64,000 nt of DNA from Phytoactinopolyspora limicola (GTDB lineage: Bacteria > Actinomycetota > Actinomycetes > Jiangellales > Jiangellaceae). The translations under genes and the position numbers were made by a program. The stretch is taken from positions 248,584 through 312,583 of the forward strand of contig NZ_JAAOEN010000002.1 in the NCBI RefSeq assembly GCF_011320225.1. The letters run 5' to 3'. Shown here piece by piece: positions 44,254 through 53,453 of the stretch (position 1 is the first letter of the stretch; each line of letters begins with the position of its first letter). The notes below the pieces were generated by a model that worked only from the letters and a program-made list of their open reading frames with translations, was not told where the DNA came from and did no database searches.

Positions 44254-45246
44254 ATGCCTCGCTTCGCCCGCCTGTTGTTGACCCTGAGCGCGTTGGCGGT
44301 GCTCGGGCTTGGCCTGGCCGCGCTGCTCATTTGGCGCCTCGACGGAGGTTCACAGGTATTTGGTCCTAGGGAGCAATGTGTGGCCTCCGTCGGCGACCAC
44401 CGCACCGTCCTCGACCTCCAGCAGGCCGAACATGCGGCCACGATCACCGGTCTCGCCGTGGCGCGGGAACTCCCTGCACGGGCCGCCACCATCGCGCTGG
44501 CCACGGCGTACCAAGAATCGACGCTGTACAACCTCAACTACGGTGACCGCGATTCCCTCGGCCTGTTCCAGCAGCGCCCATCGCAGGGTTGGGGCACCGA
44601 GGAGCAGGTACAGGATCCGATCTACGCCGCAAGTGCCTTCTACGACGCGCTGGTCCGGGTGAACGGCTACCGCGAGATGGAGATCACCGTCGCCGCCCAG
44701 GAGGTGCAGCGCAGCGCCTTTCCCGACGCCTACGCTCAACACGAGAGCAACGCCCGAGCGCTGGCCTCCGCTCTGACCGGCCACTCCCCGGGCGCTTTTC
44801 ACTGCCAGTTCCGCACGGAGGTGTTCAGCGAGCTCACCGCGGAGGAGATGGGCGACGATGGGCTCACCCCGCGGACCAGGACTCTCCTCGACGAACTCAC
44901 CGCGGTGTTCGGCGAGCTCGACGTCGGCGGCTTCCAGCCCGGCGGGGTCACGTCGGGACACATCGACGGATCGGCGCATTACGACGGCCGGGCGATCGAC
45001 GTCATGCTCCGCCCGCATGACGATACCGACGTGAACCGGCGGGGGTGGGCGGTGGCGCACTGGGCGGTGGCCCACGCGTCTCGGCTCGGCGTCGCCACCG
45101 TGATCTACGACGACATGATCTGGACCGCTCGGCGATCCGGTGATGGCTGGCGGCAGTACGAGCACCCGTCGGGTGACACCGAGAACATCACCCTGCGGCA
45201 TCTCGATCACGTCCACATCGACGTCGTCGCCGGGTCGGCGTCATGA
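44254..45246 (+). CDS. Membrane-anchored lysozyme-like protein of unknown role
   Basis: A 330-residue protein with an N-terminal membrane helix (LLLTLSALAVLGLGLAALLIW) and an exported part. Residues about 75-130 (ATIALATAYQESTLYNLNYGDRDSLGLFQQRPSQGWG) resemble the goose-type lysozyme/SLT fold, with Glu88 as candidate catalytic acid. A second region (SGHIDGSAHYDGRAIDVMLRPH and LDHVHIDV) contains His and Asp residues as in Zn peptidases of the D-Ala-D-Ala type, though this is only a resemblance. It may act on the cell wall. The next gene overlaps by 4 bases (ATGA). Confidence 0.7.
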   Translation: MPRFARLLLTLSALAVLGLGLAALLIWRLDGGSQVFGPREQCVASVGDHRTVLDLQQAEHAATITGLAVARELPARAATIALATAYQESTLYNLNYGDRDSLGLFQQRPSQGWGTEEQVQDPIYAASAFYDALVRVNGYREMEITVAAQEVQRSAFPDAYAQHESNARALASALTGHSPGAFHCQFRTEVFSELTAEEMGDDGLTPRTRTLLDELTAVFGELDVGGFQPGGVTSGHIDGSAHYDGRAIDVMLRPHDDTDVNRRGWAVAHWAVAHASRLGVATVIYDDMIWTARRSGDGWRQYEHPSGDTENITLRHLDHVHIDVVAGSAS

Positions 45247-46046
45247 CGTCGCCTCTCACCTTGCCGATGACCGACTACGGTGGCGACGGACCGGTGCTGT
45301 TGGCGCTCCACGGCCACTTCGGTAGTGCCCGCACCTTCGCCGGGTTGGCCAGGGCGCTGCACGGGCAGGTCCGGGTCGTCGCACTTGATCAGCGCGGCCA
45401 TGGACTCATGCCCTCGGATGGACCCTTCAGCCGAGATGCCTATGTCGCCGACGTGGCGAACTTCCTGAGCACCACTCGACTGCGCCCATCGGCCGTGCTC
45501 GGACACTCCATGGGCGGCGTCAACGCGTTCCAACTCGCCGCCCGCCATCCTGAACTCGTGCCCGCGCTGATCGTCGAGGAAGGCTCAGCCGTCGTGGAAC
45601 CTCCCGTTCTCGACATTCGTGGCTGGCCCCGAAGGGCGGACACGCTGCCCGAACTCGGATCGCTGATTCAGGCCCAGGGCATCCCGGATCCGTCGTACTT
45701 CCTGGAGAGCGCCGTGCGCTACCCCGATGGGTGGGGTCTGGCCTGCGAACCGGAGGCGATGATGCGATCGCAGGAGCTACTTCTCGGCGAATGGTGGACG
45801 GATTGGGCCGGCATCCAATGCCCGACGCTGCTGATCCGTGGCGCCGACAGCACCGTATTGAGCGCACAACAGGCGCACGATATGGTGCGACGCCGGCCGG
45901 GAACCGAGTACGCGGAGTTCAGCGGCTGTGGTCATTGGGTTCACGATGATGACGTGACCGGGATGGCTAACTCGGTGGCCGAATTTCTAGCCAAGATCAA
46001 AAACCGATCCGACGTTCCGATTGTCGATAGTGTGGACCGACGATGA
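45243..46046 (+). CDS. Alpha/beta-hydrolase fold protein
   Basis: A 267-residue hydrolase with the oxyanion motif LHGHFGS, nucleophile elbow GHSMGG (Ser89) and a C-terminal His231 in GCGHWVHDDD. LIRGADSTVLS supplies the probable acidic residue. No signal peptide is present. Substrate unknown. It overlaps both neighbours by 4 bases (ATGA), so all three are translated together. Confidence 0.85.
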   Translation: MTSPLTLPMTDYGGDGPVLLALHGHFGSARTFAGLARALHGQVRVVALDQRGHGLMPSDGPFSRDAYVADVANFLSTTRLRPSAVLGHSMGGVNAFQLAARHPELVPALIVEEGSAVVEPPVLDIRGWPRRADTLPELGSLIQAQGIPDPSYFLESAVRYPDGWGLACEPEAMMRSQELLLGEWWTDWAGIQCPTLLIRGADSTVLSAQQAHDMVRRRPGTEYAEFSGCGHWVHDDDVTGMANSVAEFLAKIKNRSDVPIVDSVDRR

Positions 46047-47683
46047 ATCAGACACCGCCGCCACCACCGCCACCGGAGCGCTCTGTCCCGTCGCCCGATC
46101 AGCCGGTCGTGCCGGTCGACCAAAACCCGCCTCCGGCCGGCCCGTCCGCCGTTCAGTCTGGTCAGGCCGGCTGGAAGGTCGCCACCGCCGTGGCCGCCGG
46201 ACTCGGGCTCATCCTGTCCGGCACGGTCTACGTCCTCATGGACCGCCAGATCACCAGTCTCGAAGACGATCTGGCCACGGTCCGGGCGGAGCTCGCCGAT
46301 GCACAAGCGCAGGCCGACGACCCCCTTGGTGGTCTTGGCGACCTGCTCGGTGGGCTGGGTGGGCTGGACGACCTCGGTGGCCTCGGTGACCTGCTCGGGG
46401 GCGACCTCGGTGACCTGCTCGGCGGTGACCTGGGTGACCTGCTGGGCGGCGATTTCGGCGACATCGACCCGATCCTGTTCCAGTGTTTGTCCCCTGGTGG
46501 TGGTCTCGGCCTCGGGAATACGGGTTCCATCCCCGAGGCCGATATCGAGACCCAGGTACAGGCGGTCCGCGACATCCTCGAGGACGAACGCGGACTGGTC
46601 ACCAACAGCGATCTATCCATCGAGTTCGTGACTGTCGACGAGGTCCAACGCCGCGCGGTCGAGCTGACCGAGGCCGAACTCGACCGCGAGCAGGCAGCCG
46701 TCGACGCCCGCCTGCTCGCGGCGCTTGGTGCCGTCGAACCCGGGCTCGATCTCGTCCAGGCACAGCTCGACGCACTCGACGCCGGCGTTGGTGGTTTCTA
46801 CAACCCGGACACCGGCGAGCTGGTGATCGGCTCGGAGACGATGGACGGCCTCGGCGCCTACATCACCTCCCACGAGATGGTGCACGCGCTGGCCGACGAG
46901 ATCTTCGGTCTGCCCGATACCGCCGAGTTGGCCGAAACACACGGCTCCGATGCCGCCTACGCCGCGCTCAACGCCATTGAAGGCGACGCCACTTTGTATG
47001 GGCAGATGTTCATCTCCGCGCACTTGCCGATGAGCGAACTTCTGGCCCTCGAGGCACAGACCGCGGATTCCCAGGCCGCGCTGGACGCGATGCCGTACTT
47101 CATCCGGCGCAACCTGGAGTTCCCCTACCTCGAAGGTATGACGTTCAGCTGCCACCTTTACCTGGACGGCGGCTGGGACGCGGTGGACGACACCTACGCC
47201 AACCTGCCCTCCACGAGCGCACAGATCCTGTTCCCTGACCGGTATCGGGCCGGCGAAACCGCGGTCGACGTCGACACCCCAGCCGCCCCAGCGGGCTGGG
47301 CGGAGATCCGCACCGACACGTTCGGGGCAGCCGACCTGCTGTTTCTGTTGGAGGCACCCGGCGGCGACACCGACGCCGCACTCGACAACCCTAAAGACTT
47401 GGCCGAAGCGTGGGCCGGTGGCCGGATCACGGTCTGGGACCGCGCCGGCGACACCGCCATGGCGCTGGCGCTAGCCGAACATCCCGATCGGCCCGGTCTG
47501 TGCGGCACCCTCGACGAGTACTACGCGGCGGCCTTCCCGGACAGCACAAGGGCCGAGAACGACGGGATCGTAACCTTCGACGGCGGCGCCCAGTCGGCTG
47601 CGATCAGCTGCGCCGACGGCGAGGTGCTTCTCGGTACCGGTCCGGATCCGGACACCGCCCGGGGCATCGTGTCCGCGCCCTGA
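46043..47683 (+). CDS. Exported HExxH zinc metalloprotease-like protein with LGG-repeat linker
   Basis: A 546-residue protein: Pro-rich cytoplasmic start, one membrane helix (VATAVAAGLGLILSGTVYVLM), a short coiled coil, then a run of GDLLGGDLGDLLGGDL-type repeats (about residues 92-145). The zinc site is H277-E-M-V-H281 (SHEMVHALADE), with Glu in NAIEGDATLYG as a possible third ligand. A C-terminal domain with several cysteines follows. The combination of flexible Gly/Leu/Asp linker and exported protease suggests action at or near the cell wall. No known family was recognised with certainty. Confidence 0.7.
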   Translation: MNQTPPPPPPPERSVPSPDQPVVPVDQNPPPAGPSAVQSGQAGWKVATAVAAGLGLILSGTVYVLMDRQITSLEDDLATVRAELADAQAQADDPLGGLGDLLGGLGGLDDLGGLGDLLGGDLGDLLGGDLGDLLGGDFGDIDPILFQCLSPGGGLGLGNTGSIPEADIETQVQAVRDILEDERGLVTNSDLSIEFVTVDEVQRRAVELTEAELDREQAAVDARLLAALGAVEPGLDLVQAQLDALDAGVGGFYNPDTGELVIGSETMDGLGAYITSHEMVHALADEIFGLPDTAELAETHGSDAAYAALNAIEGDATLYGQMFISAHLPMSELLALEAQTADSQAALDAMPYFIRRNLEFPYLEGMTFSCHLYLDGGWDAVDDTYANLPSTSAQILFPDRYRAGETAVDVDTPAAPAGWAEIRTDTFGAADLLFLLEAPGGDTDAALDNPKDLAEAWAGGRITVWDRAGDTAMALALAEHPDRPGLCGTLDEYYAAAFPDSTRAENDGIVTFDGGAQSAAISCADGEVLLGTGPDPDTARGIVSAP

Positions 47684-47708
47684 TCCGGCCCGGCGCCCGG
47701 CCGGATCA

Positions 47709-48812
47709 TCAGGCCGAGAGCCGCGCCACGGCCGCGTCCACCCGCTCGTCAGTCGCGGTCAGCGCCACCCGCACGTGGCGGGCGCCGGCTGGACCGTAGA
47801 AGTCTCCCGGCGCTACCAGGATGCCGCGGCCGGCCAGCCAGTCGACGGTTGTCCAGCACGGCTCACCACGAGTGGCCCACAGGTACAGCGAACCCTCGGA
47901 GTGATCAATGGTGAAGCCTGCACCCTCGAGGGCGGACCGGAGTAGGGTCCGACGCCGCCGGTAGCGCGCCAACTGTCCATCGACGTGGGTGTCGTCGTCG
48001 AGCGCGGCGGTCATGGCCGCCTGGACTGGCGCCGGCACCATCATGCCGCCGTGTTTCCGGGCCTCCAACAGAACGTTGATCAGCGCGGGGTCGCCGGCGA
48101 CGAAACCAGCACGATAGCCGGCCAGGTTGGACCGCTTGGACAGCGAATGGACGGCCAGAATCCCGGCCAGCGAGCCGCCGTTGACCGCGGGATCGAGGAC
48201 CGAGACGGCGGTGGTGTCCCACCCGAACTCCAGGTAACACTCGTCGGCGGCGAGCACAGCTCCACACTCACGTGCCCAGGCCACCATCTTGGCCAGGTGC
48301 TCGGCCGGGAGGATCCGCCCGTGCGGGTTGGCCGGTGAGTTCAACCAGACCAGCCGCGGCCGGTCCGGCCCCAGCGCAACGGTCGAGTCGGCGGCTCGCG
48401 GCCGCGCACCAGCCAGCCGGGCGCCGATGTCGTACGTCGGGTACGCCAGCTCAGGGTGCACGACGACGTCGTCGGCGCCCAGCCCCAGCAGCGTGGGCAG
48501 CCACGCGATCAGTTCCTTCGAGCCGATGGTGGGCAGCACACCGGTGTCGGGATCGACTGTGGCGACCCCGAAGCGTCGACGCAGCCAGCCCGCAGCCGCC
48601 GCACGCAGCGCGGGGGTGCCCACTGTGGTGGGGTAGCCCGGCGCGTCGGCAGCGGCGATCAGCGCCTGCCGTACTACCTCCGGAGTGGGGTCAACCGGTG
48701 TGCCCACGGATAGATCGACCAGGCCTCCGGGATGTGCACGAGCACGTTCCCGGAACGGCACCAATGCGTCCCAAGGGAACGCGGGCAGGCTGATTCCATA
48801 CGCGGACGGCAT
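47709..48812 (-). CDS. dapC: Succinyldiaminopimelate transaminase
   Basis: PLP aminotransferase (fold I) that forms N-succinyl-LL-diaminopimelate, linking dapD and dapE in the lysine pathway. The 367-residue protein has PTIGSKELIAWLPT, NSPANPHGRILP, the PLP Lys in HSLSKRSNLAGYRAGF, and the C-terminal Arg in HVRVALTATDERV. ATG 48812 is preferred to GTG 48815. fdxA is immediately upstream on the same strand, as in many actinobacteria. Confidence 0.92.
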   Translation of the reverse strand: MPSAYGISLPAFPWDALVPFRERARAHPGGLVDLSVGTPVDPTPEVVRQALIAAADAPGYPTTVGTPALRAAAAGWLRRRFGVATVDPDTGVLPTIGSKELIAWLPTLLGLGADDVVVHPELAYPTYDIGARLAGARPRAADSTVALGPDRPRLVWLNSPANPHGRILPAEHLAKMVAWARECGAVLAADECYLEFGWDTTAVSVLDPAVNGGSLAGILAVHSLSKRSNLAGYRAGFVAGDPALINVLLEARKHGGMMVPAPVQAAMTAALDDDTHVDGQLARYRRRRTLLRSALEGAGFTIDHSEGSLYLWATRGEPCWTTVDWLAGRGILVAPGDFYGPAGARHVRVALTATDERVDAAVARLSA

Positions 48813-48836
48813 CACGAGAGCGTAGCCCGCGCTGCC

Positions 48837-49166
48837 CTAGTGTTCTCCCGTTTCCTGCGGCGGCAAGGCCGCCACCAGCGCGTGGTCTTTGTCGATGGCG
48901 CCGAGCTTGGCCGCACCACCCGGCGAGCCGAGGTCGTCGAAGAACTCGACGTTCGCCTGGTAGTAGTCCTTCCACTGCTCAGGGAGATCGTCCTCATAGA
49001 AGATCGCCTCGACTGGGCAGACCGGCTCACACGCTCCACAGTCGACGCACTCGTCGGGGTGGATGTACAACATCCGTTCCCCCTCGTAGATGCAGTCGAC
49101 AGGGCATTCCTCGACGCACCCCAGATCCTTGAGATCCACGCACGGCTGCGCGATGACGTATGTCAC
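48837..49166 (-). CDS. fdxA: 7Fe ferredoxin
   Basis: A small electron carrier of 109 residues with one [3Fe-4S] and one [4Fe-4S] cluster. The N-terminal CVDLKDLGCVEECPVDCI and CVDCGACEPVCPVEAIFYEDD supply the cysteines. GTG 49166 has GGAGGAG seven bases upstream; the frame upstream is noncoding. It is 24 bases from dapC and likely cotranscribed with it. Confidence 0.95.
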   Translation of the reverse strand: MTYVIAQPCVDLKDLGCVEECPVDCIYEGERMLYIHPDECVDCGACEPVCPVEAIFYEDDLPEQWKDYYQANVEFFDDLGSPGGAAKLGAIDKDHALVAALPPQETGEH

Positions 49167-49263
49167 GACGGGTCTCCTCCAGACAGGTCGTGGCGCGTTG
49201 CGAGCGCCGTTCAACCTCTAGTATCGCGTTGCACCCCCACACCGATGCAACGAAGGTCAGCCT

Positions 49264-50244
49264 ATGAGACAGCCAGCCACCGAGGAGGAACGGGCCAGGC
49301 TCGTGGGTCGCCGTGTCCTCGTCCGGCGTCATCTGCGTTCCGGCCCGCATGTCGCCACCGACATCCTCGGCATCCTGACCGGCTGGACGGACGGGATTCT
49401 TCTGGTGAGCAGCGGCGACCAACCTCCGCAGGCCATCCCCGAAACGGACCTGATCGCGGTGAAGGCGATCCCGGCCCGGCCGGTCACTCGCCGCGAGATC
49501 CGCGACTTAGAGGCCGCCGCCACCCTCGGCTGGCGACCACTTGAGATACATCACATCGGCGGCTGGACCCTCCGCGCCGCCAGCGGATTCACTCGCCGGG
49601 CCAACTCGTGTATCCCGCTCGACCACCCAGGCCGGGCGTTGCCCGATGCTCTATCCATCGTCCGGGACTGGTATCAGGCACGTGGCCTGCCCGTCACGTT
49701 CCAGCTCCCTGGGTTACTCGGCCGCGGCGTGGCGGCGATCCTGGATTCCCCAGAGTGGTCGCGGAGTGAAGCCGTACAGGTCATGACGGCCACCACGGAC
49801 CACGTCAGCGCCGCAACCCGAGGCGACCTCCCACCAGTACACATCAGCGACCACCCGGACGACGAGTGGCTGGCGGCCTACCACTACCGGGGCAGCGCAC
49901 TGCCCGACGTCGCGGTCGACGTCCTGACCAACGGCGAACGGGTCGCCTTCGCCTCCGTCGACGACGCCGGACAGCGCGTCGCTATTGCCCGCGGCGCCAT
50001 CTCACCCGCGCCGAGCGGCCGGCTCTGGCTCGGTATCGCAGCGGTGGAAGTAGCCCCGCAGGCCCGCCGCCGAGGTCTGGGCAGCCACGTGGTGGCCGGC
50101 CTAGCCGAATGGGCGCTCAGCCACGGCGCCGGCGACGTCTACCTCCAGGTGGAGGAGACGAACCACCCGGCGCAGGCGGCCTATCGCAAACTCGGCTTCG
50201 GTGACCATCACATTTACCACTACCGCCAGCAACCTGCCCAATAA
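49264..50244 (+). CDS. GNAT-family N-acetyltransferase
   Basis: A 326-residue protein with an N-terminal variable domain and a C-terminal GNAT fold. Acetyl-CoA binding is indicated by VEVAPQARRRGLGSHVVAGLAEWA, and YLQVEETNHPAQAAYRKLGF is the usual closing motif. The substrate is unknown. It diverges from fdxA and converges with the VanW gene. Confidence 0.85.
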   Translation: MRQPATEEERARLVGRRVLVRRHLRSGPHVATDILGILTGWTDGILLVSSGDQPPQAIPETDLIAVKAIPARPVTRREIRDLEAAATLGWRPLEIHHIGGWTLRAASGFTRRANSCIPLDHPGRALPDALSIVRDWYQARGLPVTFQLPGLLGRGVAAILDSPEWSRSEAVQVMTATTDHVSAATRGDLPPVHISDHPDDEWLAAYHYRGSALPDVAVDVLTNGERVAFASVDDAGQRVAIARGAISPAPSGRLWLGIAAVEVAPQARRRGLGSHVVAGLAEWALSHGAGDVYLQVEETNHPAQAAYRKLGFGDHHIYHYRQQPAQ

Positions 50245-50254
50245 GGCGGCGGTG

Positions 50255-52891
50255 TTAGTCGTCGCCTGGCTCCGGCCCACACACCACGCGGTGGTTGGGG
50301 TTGTAGGTCCACGGGTTGGCCTCGTCTTTGACCAGGTCGCCGTCGGGACCCCAGACTTTCCGATAGGCGGTGACCGTGAAACCTTGGCTTCCAGCCTGTG
50401 CCTGACAGCTGGAGCTGGTGTCGTGGATGGTCCGCGGCGCGGTGAAGCTGCCCCGTTCCGACGTGGAGAGCTCCACCCGGTAGTGCTCGGTGCTCCAGAT
50501 CCGTACCGTCAGGCTGCCGTTTCCGCCACCCGCGCTGGACGTGTGCCGTGTCTCGATCAGGACGCCATACGGGGTGTCGTTCTTGAACCGTAGGTCCTTC
50601 GAGCCCCACGCGACGGTCGCCTCATGACCAAGCGGATAACGGTCGAAATAGATCGAGTGCGGCCAGTGCTCCACGTCCTCCAGGCCGGCCAGCGCGGCCG
50701 CGTGGTAGGTGGTGGTGGCGACCTGTGACACACCACCCCCCATGGCATCCTCCAAGCGCCCCTGGTTGATGATGATGCCCGAGGTGAAGCCGTTCGCCTC
50801 GGTGCGCTCCCCCACCGTGCCATTCAGGCTGAACTCGTCGCCGGGGAGGAGCAGCGTGTTGTTGATGAGCTCCGCTGCACGTCCGATGTTCACGTCCCGG
50901 TATCGCGCCGCTGGATAGTTGGTGGTGAACTCGGCCACCACCTCTTTGACGCCGAGCTCCTCCGCGCCTTCAGTGGTCAGCTCCGGCTCGACCTCCACCA
51001 GCTCGACCTCGGCACGCCGATCGGAGCCGTCCTCGGTGAGCGCCAGCAGGACGAGGTCGCCCAGGGAGTCGGTCTCGACGCCGCGGCCCGACTGCGCCGG
51101 CACCACGGTGGGGGAACCACCTTCGATTCGGACCGTGGCGTCCTGGCCTTCCTGCCCGATCTGCGCCAGTAGGTCACTGGCCTGCTCGACCAGTGCCGCA
51201 CCATCGAGATCCGGCTGCAGCCGGCCATTCTCGTCCGGCGACAACGACAACACCTCGCCGATCATGGCTGCCGGAAGGTCGACGCTCTCGGTGCCGGCGA
51301 CCACCGTGACCGGGCCGGACATGGCTGGGTCGGCGAATTCGGCGACCGCCCGCTCGAGTTCGGCCGCGTCGACAGCCGGCGTGACTTCGTCAACCGGAAC
51401 GGCAATCTGACCGATCGGCATCTCCCGAGCCTCGGTGCCGAAGAAAGCAGCGGTCAGCAACTCGGCCGCACCGTCGACGTCGAGGGAGGTTCCCGCGACG
51501 GGTTCGCTGGTGACGACCTCACCATCGTCGAAACCAACCGCCGCGTTGACCGGTGCGGTATCCGATTCCTCGGCGATGGCGTTCAGGGCGCCGCGCAGGG
51601 CGTCGTCGTCAACCGCCGGCCGGGGGGTGACCTCGTCGCCGCCGAACAGCGCCTGAATCAGCGACAACGGATTAGCGCTGCCACCGGGGACCGCACTCAG
51701 TGTGGCGGGGATATCAACAGCCAGGCCCGCCTCGGAGGGGATCAGCTCGTACGTGGTGCCGGTGTCACCCAGCTGAAGCTGGATGGGCGCGTCGACGATG
51801 GCCGGCAATTCAGCTGTCAGCCGAGCCTCAGCCTCGGCCGGCGACAAGCCCCCGACATCGACCCCGGCGACCGTGGCGTTGCTGGCCAGTTTGTCTCCCG
51901 CCATCAGATACATGACGCCATAGACAGCCCCCAGGACGACGATCACCGCACCGGCCACGACGGCTACCATCCGGCCGCGGCGCCGCCGCGGCGGCTCGTC
52001 CACAGGTGCGGCCGACGGCCCCGTCACGTCGGGCGGACCGTCCGGAGAAACGCCCGCGGCCACACCTTCCCCCGTGCGGGTGGCCGCACCCGCGGCCAGA
52101 CCCTCCTGCGCCGCAGGGGGTGCTGTGCTTCGAGTCATGGGCATCGGGGCGAGTACGGAAGTGGCCGACGACGTGTGGGTCGGCGCACCAACTGGCGGCC
52201 GCCCGCGGCTCGGCGTCACAGGCGCGGCTGGTGCCGGCATCTCCTGCGTCTGGGTGTCGTCCGTATCGGATGTGGATCCTGGGCCGGCATCGGTGACGTC
52301 CGGGGCCGGCGGGCCATCCTGCACCGCCGCCACGCTCTCCGGGCCGTCCCCACCAGCATCCGACGGGCGCGCGCCGTCTCCAGCGGCGTCCGAGGCCGGC
52401 ACGCCGTCCCCGCCAGCATCCGAGGTGTGCGCCTCGCCCGGTGTGACCGGGGCGCCCTGAGGATCAGACCCGTTGGCATCCGCGACCGGCGGCCCGTCCT
52501 GCACCGCCGCCACGCTCTCCGGGCCGTCCCCACCAGCATCCGACGGGCGCGCGCCGTCTCCAGCGGCGTCCGAGGCCGGTGCGCCGTCGTCACCAGCATC
52601 CGAAGCAGGCTCGGCGCCCGAAGCAGGTGTGCCGTCCTCAGCCGCATCGGCCGCGGTAGTCTCGGTAGTCTCGGCTTCTGCGGTAGGCGCAGCATCAGCC
52701 GGCGGATCGCCGTCTCGAGGCGCGTTTCCTTCGTCTCGCTGCGCATCCGCGGGTCCGGGCTGATCCAGGTGCGGCGCGTCAGTACGGCCTTCCTCCGCGG
52801 CGTCGGCGGATGTGCCGCCGTTGCCGGCCGAGGAGTCCGTGTTAGTTTTGCTATCAGATGAGTTAGCCACGTTCATGTTTTTGTCGGTCAC
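50255..52891 (-). CDS. VanW-family membrane protein with peptidoglycan-binding-like domains
   Basis: An 878-residue protein. The first 300 residues are an acidic, Ala/Asp/Gly/Pro-rich segment with an internal duplication. A membrane helix follows (RMVAVVAGAVIVVLGAVYGVMYLM), then two YoaR-type putative peptidoglycan-binding domains and the VanW domain with PGDEFSLNGTVGERTEANGFTSGIIINQGRLEDAMGGGVSQVATTTYHAA. The C-terminal part is beta-rich. The GTG start lacks a ribosome site but has GGTATA six bases upstream, so it may be leaderless. Function is likely in the cell wall; VanW is not shown to give glycopeptide resistance. Confidence 0.88.
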   Translation of the reverse strand: MTDKNMNVANSSDSKTNTDSSAGNGGTSADAAEEGRTDAPHLDQPGPADAQRDEGNAPRDGDPPADAAPTAEAETTETTAADAAEDGTPASGAEPASDAGDDGAPASDAAGDGARPSDAGGDGPESVAAVQDGPPVADANGSDPQGAPVTPGEAHTSDAGGDGVPASDAAGDGARPSDAGGDGPESVAAVQDGPPAPDVTDAGPGSTSDTDDTQTQEMPAPAAPVTPSRGRPPVGAPTHTSSATSVLAPMPMTRSTAPPAAQEGLAAGAATRTGEGVAAGVSPDGPPDVTGPSAAPVDEPPRRRRGRMVAVVAGAVIVVLGAVYGVMYLMAGDKLASNATVAGVDVGGLSPAEAEARLTAELPAIVDAPIQLQLGDTGTTYELIPSEAGLAVDIPATLSAVPGGSANPLSLIQALFGGDEVTPRPAVDDDALRGALNAIAEESDTAPVNAAVGFDDGEVVTSEPVAGTSLDVDGAAELLTAAFFGTEAREMPIGQIAVPVDEVTPAVDAAELERAVAEFADPAMSGPVTVVAGTESVDLPAAMIGEVLSLSPDENGRLQPDLDGAALVEQASDLLAQIGQEGQDATVRIEGGSPTVVPAQSGRGVETDSLGDLVLLALTEDGSDRRAEVELVEVEPELTTEGAEELGVKEVVAEFTTNYPAARYRDVNIGRAAELINNTLLLPGDEFSLNGTVGERTEANGFTSGIIINQGRLEDAMGGGVSQVATTTYHAAALAGLEDVEHWPHSIYFDRYPLGHEATVAWGSKDLRFKNDTPYGVLIETRHTSSAGGGNGSLTVRIWSTEHYRVELSTSERGSFTAPRTIHDTSSSCQAQAGSQGFTVTAYRKVWGPDGDLVKDEANPWTYNPNHRVVCGPEPGDD
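52317..52579 (-). repeat. Direct repeat of 83 bp at 180-bp spacing within the VanW gene
   Basis: 52317-52399 and 52497-52579 are identical, offset exactly 180 bases (60 codons). The copies encode the segment GDGARPSDAGGDGPESVAAVQ with flanks. The exact match at synonymous positions shows a recent duplication or conversion. Confidence 0.85.
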
Positions 52892-52993
52892 CGGGCATAT
52901 ACCTAACAGTCGACCACTTCATGGCGGTACGGATGAGATCATCCGCCCCGGCGCATCTTACTTGACATGTGCCGATTTGTTCCCCTCGAATCT

Positions 52994-53443
52994 TCAGCCC
53001 CCTGCTTCCCCCTTGTGGCGGCTGACCCCCAACCCCAGAGCCACCGCTACCGTCGCGGCACCACCAAACAACAGCGTCAATCCGGGTGCGTCCCCAGCGA
53101 TGACGATGTCCCCCGCAGGCCGCGGTAAAGCGAGCATAAACATCGGCGCCAGCCAGGCTAGCCCGACACCCATGATCCCCACCCGGGTACGAGCAGCGTA
53201 CCGGGCCAGCACCATGATCCCCAAGACCGCACCAACCGCTAATCCTAACCCCACGATCCCGGCCCACCGGTGTATAAAAGCGCCGGCCACGGCTACTGCC
53301 ACCGCGACCACGGACAGCCCCACCACCAGGAGAGCACGGCCGACGTCCCGAAGGGACCACCTCCGATAGGCGCCGCTCACCGCCGTCGGCCGAGACCGGC
53401 GTGACGCGCCGCTCGGAACGGTCCTCCGCCGCAGGAGATCCAA
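52994..53443 (-). CDS. DUF6113-like small membrane protein
   Basis: A protein of up to 149 residues with four predicted membrane helices (ALLVVGLSVVAVAVAVAGAFI, IVGLGLAVGAVLGIMVLA, VGLAWLAPMFMLAL, LTLLFGGAATVAVALGLGV). It lies between mshB and the VanW gene, where such a protein is common in actinobacteria. The start TTG 53443 is uncertain; GTG 53380 would give a shorter form. Function unknown. Confidence 0.65.
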   Translation of the reverse strand: MDLLRRRTVPSGASRRSRPTAVSGAYRRWSLRDVGRALLVVGLSVVAVAVAVAGAFIHRWAGIVGLGLAVGAVLGIMVLARYAARTRVGIMGVGLAWLAPMFMLALPRPAGDIVIAGDAPGLTLLFGGAATVAVALGLGVSRHKGEAGG

Positions 53444-53453
53444 CGAGCTCGCC

